DNA of 64,000 bases, taken from Streptomyces aurantiogriseus. Its GTDB lineage: Bacteria; Actinomycetota; Actinomycetes; Streptomycetales; Streptomycetaceae. Below the pieces are notes generated by a model. It saw only the letters and a list, made by a program, of their open reading frames with translations, ran no database searches and had not been told where the DNA came from. The stretch lies in NCBI RefSeq assembly GCF_014649375.1, contig NZ_BMSX01000024.1, positions 96,556 to 160,555 on the forward strand. Reading direction: 5' to 3'. Of the stretch, positions 16,179 through 23,457 are shown piece by piece. How positions within the stretch are numbered: position 1 is the first letter of the stretch; every line of letters starts with the position of its first letter. The position numbers and the translations under genes are program-made.

Positions 16179-17153
16179 ATGCAGCCACGGAACATGTCCA
16201 TGAGCGGAGTCGTCGACCTCGCCGCGGTGAAGGCGGCCCAGGAGGCCAAGGCGAAGGCGGAGCAGGCGCGTGCCGAGGCCGCCCGGCAGGGCGGCGCGGG
16301 GGCCGTGTCCCCCGCCGATCTCGTCATCGACGTCGATGAGGCCGGGTTCGAGCGGGACGTCCTTCAGCGGTCCGCCGAAGTGCCCGTCGTCATCGACTTC
16401 TGGGCGGAGTGGTGCCAGCCCTGCAAGCAGCTGAGCCCGGTGCTGGAGCGGCTCGCCGTCGAGTACAACGGGCGCTTCCTGCTTGCCAAGATCGACGTCG
16501 ACGCCAATCAGATGCTGATGCAGCAGTTCGGGGTGCAGGGCATCCCGGCTGTGTTCGCCGTCGTCGCCGGGCAGGCGCTGCCGCTCTTCCAGGGGGCCGC
16601 CGGTGAGGCGCAGATCCGGCAGACCCTCGACCAGTTGGTGACCGTCGCCGAGCAGCGCTTCGGCCTCACCGGTCTGACCGTCGACCCCGACGCCGAGCCC
16701 GGCGGCCGTACGGCGGCTCCCGCGGCGCCGGCCGGTCCGTACGACGCCCTGCTCGAAGCCGCCGTAGAGGCGCTGGACGCGGGTGACCTGGGCGGTGCCG
16801 TCCGGGCGTACCAGAACGTGCTGGTCGACGACCCGGGCAACACCGAGGCCAAACTCGGGCTCGCGCAGGCCGAGTTGCTCCAGCGGGTGCAGGACATGGA
16901 CCCGCAGCAGGTGCGCAAGGACGCCGCCGACAAGCCGACCGACGCACAGGCGCAGATCGCCGCCGCCGACCTGGATCTGGTGGGCGGTCATGTCGAGGAC
17001 GCGTTCGGCAGGCTCATCGAGACCGTGCAGCGTACGGCCGGTGAGGAGCGGGACGCCGTACGGCTGCGGCTGCTGGAGCTGTTCGAGGTGGTCGGCCCAG
17101 AGGACCCGCGGGTGGCCGGGGCGCGGCGGGCGCTGGCACGGGCGCTGTTCTGA
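16179..17153 (+). CDS. thioredoxin-TPR protein (CnoX/YbbN-like)
   Basis: A 324-residue cytosolic protein. An Ala/Lys/Glu-rich N-terminal helix (10-40) leads into a thioredoxin domain (about 48-155) with active site WCQPC (Cys79, Cys82) and the cis-Pro loop GVQGIPAVFAV. The C-terminal half (200-324) is TPR-like (YDALLEAAVEALDAGDLGGA). E. coli CnoX has the same layout and protects clients from oxidation; there the active site is degenerate, while here both cysteines are kept, so disulfide exchange is possible. The ATG at 16179 has GGGGGAGG eight bases upstream; the longer frame to 15870 is antisense to the TetR gene. Confidence 0.9.
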   Translation: MQPRNMSMSGVVDLAAVKAAQEAKAKAEQARAEAARQGGAGAVSPADLVIDVDEAGFERDVLQRSAEVPVVIDFWAEWCQPCKQLSPVLERLAVEYNGRFLLAKIDVDANQMLMQQFGVQGIPAVFAVVAGQALPLFQGAAGEAQIRQTLDQLVTVAEQRFGLTGLTVDPDAEPGGRTAAPAAPAGPYDALLEAAVEALDAGDLGGAVRAYQNVLVDDPGNTEAKLGLAQAELLQRVQDMDPQQVRKDAADKPTDAQAQIAAADLDLVGGHVEDAFGRLIETVQRTAGEERDAVRLRLLELFEVVGPEDPRVAGARRALARALF

Positions 17154-17238
17154 GCCGGGCGGCGGCCCGGTTCTGACCAGTTGCTAAACGCGAGGGCCTG
17201 TGATGCCCGAGTGAAAGTTCTGCCGATGTAGTCCCCCT

Positions 17239-17276
17239 GCGGCCGCGCTTTACCAAATCTTGGTAATCGCGGCCGC
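17239..17276. terminator. long bulged hairpin downstream of the thioredoxin-TPR gene
   Basis: Outer arms GCGGCCGC (17239-17246 and 17269-17276) flank an inner inverted repeat TTACCAA/TTGGTAA (17250-17266) with nearly the same centre. A terminator for the upstream gene is likely; a protein site on TTACCAA-N3-TTGGTAA is an alternative. Confidence 0.5.
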
Positions 17277-17278
17277 TG

Positions 17279-17291
17279 TTACTGCTAGTAA
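17279..17291. promoter_or_regulatory. TTACT-N3-AGTAA inverted repeat
   Basis: TTACTGCTAGTAA is a 5-3-5 dyad. A similar site lies 129 bp downstream, both ahead of the DUF6230 operon. Probable regulator sites; the regulator is not identified. Confidence 0.5.
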
Positions 17292-17407
17292 GTCAGGGGC
17301 TTGGGTCTGTCGGATTTTGTCCAGTGATCAATTGTTTTGTCCTGGGCATGATTGCCACCGACTGTTGCCGGTCGAGACCTGTGGGTCGTTGTTCGGTTAT
17401 CCGGCCG

Positions 17408-17421
17408 TTACTAGCGAGTAA
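17408..17421. promoter_or_regulatory. TTACT-N4-AGTAA inverted repeat
   Basis: TTACTAGCGAGTAA, extended by one G-C pair to GTTACTAGCGAGTAAC at 17407-17422. The arms match those of the site at 17279. Confidence 0.55.
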
Positions 17422-17799
17422 CGAACCCCCTTGTGCGGGCGGCGAGAATGCACCACGATCGGCCACGCTCGGTCCATTCCCGTACCCCGACAGCCGGTTG
17501 GGTCAACGGGTTTCCTGGGTCCCCACCGAGCAGAGCCGACGGCAGTGGCGCCGGCTCTTGGGCAGGGGGGTCTTCGCCACGGCGAAGCCTGTCCAGCAAG
17601 GTTGTGCGTGATGTGTGTCAGGCGCGACCAGTGGTTGTCGCTCGGGGGTGATCGCCGGTGATCGGTGCGCGGTTCGCGCCTCCGAGTGCGGGCGCTCTCC
17701 TTCCCGAGGACGTAGCACTTCTCCCATCCCTGCCCGGCTGGGCTGCCGCATCAGGAGGCGAGTCGGGGCCAGGAGATGTACGTCCGAGAAGGAGGAAAT

Positions 17800-18441
17800 A
17801 TGGAGTCCCAGGTGCGTGGCGGGACCAGATGGAAGCGGTTCGCTGTGGTCATGGTGCCCAGCGCAGCCGCTACGGCAGCGATAGGTGTCGCCCTGGCACA
17901 GGGCGCTCTCGCCGCGTCGTTCAGTGTGTCGGGGCAGTCGTTCAAGGTGACGGCCAAGGAGCTCAACGGCACGGGCTTCTCGCAGTACGGGGCCATCGAC
18001 TCGGGGTACACCGCCGACGGCAAGAAGACGGCTCACGCCGTCGCGGTCTCGGCCTTCGAGACCGCTCGCATCGAAAAGATGTGTCAGTCGGTCGTCACCC
18101 CGAACATCCCGCTGCTCGGTTCGGTCAGCCTGAACCTGACGGCGGGTGACAGCTCGGACCAGAAGAAGCAGGTCCAGGCCACCAACCTGTACATCGACGT
18201 CGCGGACCTCGGTGCGAACGCCGAGTTCGAGAACATCGACATCGGCGTGGCCGCCAAGGACCTCAAGGGCGCGAAGATGAAGGGCAACGGCGAGACCGCC
18301 AATCCCTTCGGTTTCGCCCAGCAGGCCGAGTCGGTGAAGCTCACCGACGTGAAGCAGACGGCGTGGGCGACCACGGCGGGAACCTTCAAGCTTCCCGGGC
18401 TGCACATGTCGCTCTCGACGGGTGTCAAGGAGTGCTACTAA
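17800..18441 (+). CDS. DUF6230 family exported protein
   Basis: A 213-residue protein. A basic start (GGTRWKRFAVVMVPS) and one hydrophobic segment ending in AQGALAASF act as a signal peptide or anchor; the rest is a polar beta-rich domain (SFSVSGQSFKVTAKELNGTG) with cysteines near EKMCQSVV and at the C-terminal KECY. It matches DUF6230 as I recall it, a family confined to actinomycetes and sometimes misannotated as cholesterol esterase. The ATG at 17800 has a near-perfect GGAGG. It is the first of three genes with DUF6114 and an acidic surface protein. Confidence 0.85.
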   Translation: MESQVRGGTRWKRFAVVMVPSAAATAAIGVALAQGALAASFSVSGQSFKVTAKELNGTGFSQYGAIDSGYTADGKKTAHAVAVSAFETARIEKMCQSVVTPNIPLLGSVSLNLTAGDSSDQKKQVQATNLYIDVADLGANAEFENIDIGVAAKDLKGAKMKGNGETANPFGFAQQAESVKLTDVKQTAWATTAGTFKLPGLHMSLSTGVKECY

Positions 18442-18560
18442 GCACTCGCTGACGGGCGGGGGGGCCGGTGGCGCCCCCGCCCGTCCCCTCTGAAGGCCGG
18501 GTCCGCACCCACCCGCACAACTCTCCACCACAGCAACGCCGCACCAGGGAGCTGTTTTCC

Positions 18561-19172
18561 ATGAGCGCCGAGACTCCTGCCGCACCGGGTCAGTTCACCC
18601 GCCGGAGGCTGCAGTTCCGCGCCTGGCGGGGCGCTCGCCCGTTCTGGGCCGGTCTGTTCGTCCTGCTCGGCGGCTTTCCCATCATGTACTTCCCGTACGC
18701 GCACCTCCAGATCGGTCACCTGACGCTGGCCATGGCCACCACCGCGGGCGCCGGATCCCTGATCATCGGCGTGTTGCTCGTCGTCCTGGGCGTCAGTCTC
18801 TGGTTCCAGAAGCACGTACGGGTGTTCGCGGGCGTCGCGGCGATCCTGCTGGGGCTGGTGTCCCTCCCCGTCTCCAACTTCGGCGGCTTCATCATCGGCT
18901 TCCTGTTCGCGCTCATCGGCGGCGCGATGGCGGTCTCGTGGGCGCCGGGCGTGCCTCCGGAGCCGCAGCCGGCGCAGGAGGCCGACCTGGGAGAGGGCGG
19001 TGCCCCCGAGGGGACCCTCCCCGTGGGTGGTCCCCCGGCGGGCGGAACGGTCGAGAACCCGTACAGCACGGGCCCGGCTTTCACCAAGGACGCCGACGGC
19101 GCGGACGTGCCGAACGATCTGTCAGGAACGAGCCCGGCCAACGGGGCGAACGGGAGGCACAGTGCCGGCTGA
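18561..19172 (+). CDS. DUF6114 membrane protein
   Basis: A 203-residue integral membrane protein with about four hydrophobic helices (roughly residues 22-42, 52-75, 85-105 and 108-130), then a Pro/Gly/Glu-rich cytosolic or external tail. The WRGARPFWAGLFVLLGG start and the FPIMYFPYAHL loop fit DUF6114. The ATG at 18561 begins MSAETPAAPG; upstream codons are non-family. The next gene begins inside its last codons, so translation is coupled. Confidence 0.85.
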   Translation: MSAETPAAPGQFTRRRLQFRAWRGARPFWAGLFVLLGGFPIMYFPYAHLQIGHLTLAMATTAGAGSLIIGVLLVVLGVSLWFQKHVRVFAGVAAILLGLVSLPVSNFGGFIIGFLFALIGGAMAVSWAPGVPPEPQPAQEADLGEGGAPEGTLPVGGPPAGGTVENPYSTGPAFTKDADGADVPNDLSGTSPANGANGRHSAG

Positions 19173-20580
19173 CGAGGTGACCACCGGGAGCGATGTGGAC
19201 GCTGCCCGTGTGAGAACCGGGCCGCGCCACGCGGCACCCAAGAAGCCGCTGTTCACCAGGCTCCACATGCCGGCCGGCAAGGCGATAGCCCTGGCGGCCA
19301 TGCCGACGGCGGTCCTCATGGGGATGGGGTTCACGCCGACCCTCGCCAACGCGGAGGACCAGCCGTCCTCCAAGAACCTCACCATCGACGAGTACAAGGA
19401 CTGCGTCGCGGCCCTGGAGGACGAGGAGGACGCCTCCGCGTCGCCCTCGCCGTCCGCCTCGGAGAGCGAGTCGGCGGACGAGGACAAGACCGGCTCCGAG
19501 GACGAGTCCACGGACGACTCCGGCGACGGTTCCTCCGACTCCTCGGACTCCTCGGGCTCCTCGGGCGACAAGGACACCTCGGGCGACTCTTCGTCGGATT
19601 CAGGTTCCGACGGCGGGGCCGAGCCCGCGCCGTCGGCGTCCGCCTCGGCGTCCACGCCCGAGAAGTCGGCGTCCTCGTCCGGCGGTGACACCGCGACGGC
19701 GAGCCCCTCGCCCTCCGAGACCGACAAGAACGTCCTGGAGACCATCGGGGACGCCCTCACCGACCTGTTCGACGGCAAGGAGTCCGACGCGACGGCCAGT
19801 GCGAGCCCGTCGCCGTCGGCCTCGTCGCCCGACGGGTCCGCCTCCACGGGCACCGGCGGGGACACGTCCTCGGACTCCGGCTCGGGCTCCGGCTCGTCCG
19901 GCTCCGGCAAGGACGACTCGGCCAAGGACGACTCCGGCACCGCCAAGGACACCACCGACGCCGTCTCCGACGCGGTGAAGGACACCGCCGAGAAGGCGGA
20001 GAAGGCGGCCGAGGACACCACGGAGAAGGCGGAGGAGGCAGCGGAGGACGCCGCCGACGCCACCGCCTCCCCGAGCCCGTCGGCGAGCGCCTCGACGGAC
20101 GCGGACGACTGCCCGGTCGCCACGGACGACGAGAGCGGCATCGACAACAAGGTGCCGCTGGCGGACGACCCCTGGTACCTGAACGCCAGTTCGCTGCTGC
20201 TCAAGGGCGCCGACTACCAGGGCATCGTCGAGGTGAAGACGGCCAACGGGACGAAGAAGAAGGTCCTGAAGTACGTCATCTCCGAGGGCACCGACATCGG
20301 TGACCTGCACCAGACGGTCAACGACAAGCAGGCCGGCGTCACTTACCACGTCCAGGCGGGCGAGGGCACGACGTCGACGATCCGCAACGGCGACACGATC
20401 ATGTACACCGAGAGCATCTCGGGGAACCTGTTCGGTCTGATCCCGGTGACGTTCAGCCCGGAGAACCCGCCCCCGCTGAACATCCCGCTGATCTACTTCA
20501 CCAAGGTGAAGGTCGTCCAGGCCGGCCAGTTCGGCGGCGACCTGCACATCCCGGGGATGCACGTCTACAACACCAAGTAA
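19162..20580 (+). CDS. acidic low-complexity surface protein with conserved C-terminal domain
   Basis: A 472-residue protein. A basic N-terminus and hydrophobic segment (KAIALAAMPTAVLMGMGF) ending in TLANA form a signal or anchor. Residues ~85-320 are low-complexity Ser/Asp/Ala/Glu/Pro sequence, including SPSPSASASES-like runs and a Lys/Ala/Glu helix-prone block; the last ~140 residues form a folded-looking domain (ASSLLLKGADYQGIVEVKTA). The GTG at 19162 has GGGAGG four bases before it and overlaps the DUF6114 stop by 11 bases. Probably a stalk-like cell-surface protein acting with the two upstream products; function unknown. Confidence 0.82.
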   Translation: MPADEVTTGSDVDAARVRTGPRHAAPKKPLFTRLHMPAGKAIALAAMPTAVLMGMGFTPTLANAEDQPSSKNLTIDEYKDCVAALEDEEDASASPSPSASESESADEDKTGSEDESTDDSGDGSSDSSDSSGSSGDKDTSGDSSSDSGSDGGAEPAPSASASASTPEKSASSSGGDTATASPSPSETDKNVLETIGDALTDLFDGKESDATASASPSPSASSPDGSASTGTGGDTSSDSGSGSGSSGSGKDDSAKDDSGTAKDTTDAVSDAVKDTAEKAEKAAEDTTEKAEEAAEDAADATASPSPSASASTDADDCPVATDDESGIDNKVPLADDPWYLNASSLLLKGADYQGIVEVKTANGTKKKVLKYVISEGTDIGDLHQTVNDKQAGVTYHVQAGEGTTSTIRNGDTIMYTESISGNLFGLIPVTFSPENPPPLNIPLIYFTKVKVVQAGQFGGDLHIPGMHVYNTK

Positions 20581-20633
20581 GGCCCCACCACCACCGGGCA
20601 AGGCCCCACAGGCCCGTTCGGGAGCCGCACACA

Positions 20634-20669
20634 GCTGAGGGCGCCCCCTTCACAGGGGGCGCCCTCAGC
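20634..20669. terminator. strong bidirectional hairpin terminator
   Basis: A 15-bp perfect GC-rich stem (arms 20634-20648 and 20655-20669) with a six-base loop, between the convergent surface-protein and pyk genes. Its position suits termination of both. Confidence 0.85.
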
Positions 20670-20692
20670 GCCGTACGGAGGCTTCCGGAGCC

Positions 20693-22123
20693 TCAGTTGC
20701 GGCTGCCCTCGCCCAGGTGGTGGACGCGGACCATGTTGGTGGTGCCGGGGACGCCGGGCGGCGAGCCGGCGGTGATGATGACGATCTCGCCCGGCTCGAA
20801 GCGGTTGAGCCGGGTGATCTCCTGGTCCACCAGGTCGACCATCTCGTCGGTGCTGTTCACGAACGGCACGACGTGCGACTCGACGCCCCAGCTGAGCGCC
20901 AGCTGGTTGCGGGTGCCCTCGTCCGTGGTGAACGCGATGATCGGCTGGGCCGCGCGGTAGCGGGACAGCCGGCGGGCGGTGTCGCCGGACTGGGTGAAGG
21001 CCACCAGACCCCGGCCGCCCAGGAAGTCCGCGATCTCACACGCGGCACGCGCGACCGAACCGCCCTGCGTGCGCGGCTTCTTGCCCGGGACCAGCGGCTG
21101 AAGACCCTTGCTCAGCAGCTCCGTCTCGGCCGCGGCGACGATCTTCGACATCGTCTTCACGGTCTCGATCGGGTACGCGCCCACGCTCGACTCGGCGGAC
21201 AGCATGACCGCGTCGGCGCCGTCCAGGATCGCGTTGGCCACGTCGGAGGCCTCGGCGCGGGTCGGACGGGAGTTGGTGATCATCGACTCCATCATCTGGG
21301 TCGCCACGATCACCGGCTTGGCGTTGCGCCGGCACAGCTCGATCAGGCGCTTCTGCACCATGGGGACCTTCTCGAGCGGGTACTCGACGGCCAGGTCGCC
21401 ACGGGCGACCATCACACCGTCGAACGCCATCACGACGTCCTCCATGTTCTCCACCGCCTGCGGCTTCTCCACCTTGGCGATGACGGGGACGCGGCGGCCC
21501 TCCTCGTCCATGACCCGGTGGACGTCGGCGACGTCCTTGGCGTCCCGGACGAAGGACAGCGCGACCAGGTCGGCGCCCATGCGCAGCGCGAACCGCAGGT
21601 CCTCGATGTCCTTCTCGCTCAGCGCGGGCACGTTGACGGCCGCGCCGGGCAGGTTGATGCCCTTGTGGTCGGAGATGACGCCGCCCTCGATGACGATCGT
21701 CCTCACCCGCGGGCCCTCGACGTCCAGGACCTTCAGCTCGACGTTGCCGTCGTTGATCAGGATCTGGTCGCCGCGATCGACGTCGCCGGGCAGGCCCTTG
21801 TAGGTGGTGCCGCAGATCGTCCTGTCGCCGGGCACGTCCTCGGTGGTGATGGTGAACTCGTCACCGCGCACCAGCTCGACCGGCCCCTCGGCGAAGGTCT
21901 CGAGACGGATCTTGGGGCCCTGGAGGTCGGCGAGGACACCTATGGCCCGGCCGGTCTCCTTGGCGGCGGCCCGGACACGGTCGTACCGGCCCTGGTGCTC
22001 GGCGTGCGTGCCGTGGCTGAAGTTGAACCGGGCCACGTTCATGCCGGCCTCGATCAGCGACACCAGCATTTCGTGGGAGTCGACCGCAGGGCCGAGAGTA
22101 CAGACGATTTTCGAACGGCGCAT
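20693..22123 (-). CDS. pyk: pyruvate kinase
   Basis: A 476-residue glycolytic enzyme converting phosphoenolpyruvate and ADP to pyruvate and ATP. It opens with MRRSKIVCTLGPAVDS, and has the NFSHG substrate loop, the family signature around VIAKVEKPQA, the MVARGDLAVE metal-binding motif and the Thr/Ser-rich SRPTRAEASD region; the C-terminal allosteric domain is complete. S. coelicolor has two pyk genes; position beside ackA-pta corresponds to pyk2 as I recall. ackA-pta lies upstream in the same direction with an 89-bp gap. Confidence 0.95.
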   Translation of the reverse strand: MRRSKIVCTLGPAVDSHEMLVSLIEAGMNVARFNFSHGTHAEHQGRYDRVRAAAKETGRAIGVLADLQGPKIRLETFAEGPVELVRGDEFTITTEDVPGDRTICGTTYKGLPGDVDRGDQILINDGNVELKVLDVEGPRVRTIVIEGGVISDHKGINLPGAAVNVPALSEKDIEDLRFALRMGADLVALSFVRDAKDVADVHRVMDEEGRRVPVIAKVEKPQAVENMEDVVMAFDGVMVARGDLAVEYPLEKVPMVQKRLIELCRRNAKPVIVATQMMESMITNSRPTRAEASDVANAILDGADAVMLSAESSVGAYPIETVKTMSKIVAAAETELLSKGLQPLVPGKKPRTQGGSVARAACEIADFLGGRGLVAFTQSGDTARRLSRYRAAQPIIAFTTDEGTRNQLALSWGVESHVVPFVNSTDEMVDLVDQEITRLNRFEPGEIVIITAGSPPGVPGTTNMVRVHHLGEGSRN

Positions 22124-22151
22124 GGGGCGATCCTATCGGTTTGTTTCGCTC

Positions 22152-22163
22152 CGGAATATTCCG
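22152..22163. promoter_or_regulatory. 12-bp palindrome upstream of pyk
   Basis: CGGAATATTCCG is a perfect dyad 29 bp before the pyk start, in an A/T-rich patch unusual for this genome. Possibly part of the pyk promoter or an operator. Confidence 0.4.
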
Positions 22164-22212
22164 TCTGGTGGAAGATACAAATGAGGCGGCCGGTGCTCAG
22201 TTGCTTTCCTGC

Positions 22213-23457
22213 TCAGTTGCCACGCGGCGGAGCCGCATTTCGATACCGCGCCACCAGTGCGTAGGTCTGCGTGGCGATCTCCAACTCCTCGTCCGTCGGC
22301 ACCACGGCGACCTTCACCCGCGCGTCCGCGGGCGAGATCAGCCGCGGCTCGTCACTCCGTACGGCGTTCAGCCCGGCGTCCACCGCCAGGCCCAGGGTCT
22401 CCAGGCCCGCGACGGCCGCCTCGCGCACCGGCGCCGCGTTCTCCCCGACGCCGGCCGTGAACGCCACCGCGTCCACCCGGCCGAGCACGGCGTAATAGGC
22501 GCCGATGTACTTCTTCAACCGGTGAATGTAGATGTCGAAGGCGAGCTTCGCCTGTTCGTCGCCCTCGTCGATCCGCCGCCGGATCTCCCGCATGTCGTTG
22601 TCGCCGCACAGGCCGATCAGCCCGCTCTTCTTGTTGAGAAGAGTGTCGATTTCGTCGATGGACATTCCGCCAACACGCGCCAAATGGAAGATGACGGCCG
22701 GATCGGTGTCTCCGGACCGGGTACCCATGACGAGGCCTTCGAGCGGGGTGAGTCCCATGGACGTGTCCACACACCGGCCCCCGCGCACCGCCGACGCGGA
22801 CGCCCCGTTGCCGAGGTGCAGCACGATGACGTTCACCTCCTCGGGGGCCTTGCCCAGCAGCTTCGCCGTCGCGCGGGAGACGTAGGCGTGCGAGGTGCCG
22901 TGGAAGCCGTAGCGCCGGATGCGGTGCTCGTCGGCCGTCCGCACGTCGATCGCGTAGCGGGCGGCCGGCTCCGGCATCGTCGTGTGGAACGCGGTGTCGA
23001 ACACGGCGACCTGGGGCAGGTCGGGCCGCAGCGCCTGGGCCGTACGGATCCCGGTCAGGTTGGCCGGGTTGTGCAGCGGGGCCACCGGGATCAGCCGCTC
23101 GATCTCGGCGAGCACGGCGTCGTCGATGACGGTCGGCTCGGTGAAGTGCTTCCCGCCGTGCACCACCCGGTGCCCGATCGCGGCCAGCTCGGGTGAGTCG
23201 AGGCCGAGCCCGTCCTTGGCCAGCTCCTCCGCCACGGCCTTCAGCGCGGCGTCGTGATCGGCGATCGGCCCGGTCCACTCACGCGACTCGCCGGCGCCCT
23301 TCTCGGTCGCGAGGGGCGTGTGCCTGAGCCGGGAGGACTGCTCGCCGATGCGCTCGACGAGCCCCACGGCCAGCCGGCTGCTGTCGCTCATGTCGAGCAG
23401 CTGGTACTTCACCGACGAGGAGCCGGAGTTGAGGACGAGGACGCGAGTGCCGCTCAC
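22213..23457 (-). CDS. ackA: acetate kinase
   Basis: A 414-residue ASKHA-fold kinase that makes ATP from acetyl phosphate and ADP, or the reverse. The first family signature VLVLNSGSSSVKYQL is at the N-terminus; RRYGFHGTSHAYVS, the HLGNGAS phosphate loop and the FTAGVGEN adenosine motif are intact. The start is a GTG at 23457 that overlaps the pta stop by four bases (GTGA); the longer open frame reaching 24000 is antisense to nothing real and out of frame with pta. Coupled translation with Pta is expected. Confidence 0.95.
   Translation of the reverse strand: MSGTRVLVLNSGSSSVKYQLLDMSDSSRLAVGLVERIGEQSSRLRHTPLATEKGAGESREWTGPIADHDAALKAVAEELAKDGLGLDSPELAAIGHRVVHGGKHFTEPTVIDDAVLAEIERLIPVAPLHNPANLTGIRTAQALRPDLPQVAVFDTAFHTTMPEPAARYAIDVRTADEHRIRRYGFHGTSHAYVSRATAKLLGKAPEEVNVIVLHLGNGASASAVRGGRCVDTSMGLTPLEGLVMGTRSGDTDPAVIFHLARVGGMSIDEIDTLLNKKSGLIGLCGDNDMREIRRRIDEGDEQAKLAFDIYIHRLKKYIGAYYAVLGRVDAVAFTAGVGENAAPVREAAVAGLETLGLAVDAGLNAVRSDEPRLISPADARVKVAVVPTDEELEIATQTYALVARYRNAAPPRGN

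Larger units (their letters stand above)
17154..17799. other. 646-bp regulatory gap before the DUF6230 operon
   Basis: No convincing gene is present. The gap is less GC-rich than its surroundings and holds a long bulged hairpin (17239-17276), two TTACT/AGTAA inverted repeats (17279-17291 and 17408-17421) and a strong ribosome-binding site (AGAAGGAGG) just before 17800. A frame at 17324-17611 has no ribosome-binding site and odd composition. Confidence 0.6.

Noticed and set aside
17324..17611. 95-codon frame in the DUF6230 leader
   Set aside because: No ribosome-binding site, Cys/Arg-rich random-looking product and overlap with the operator-like repeats.
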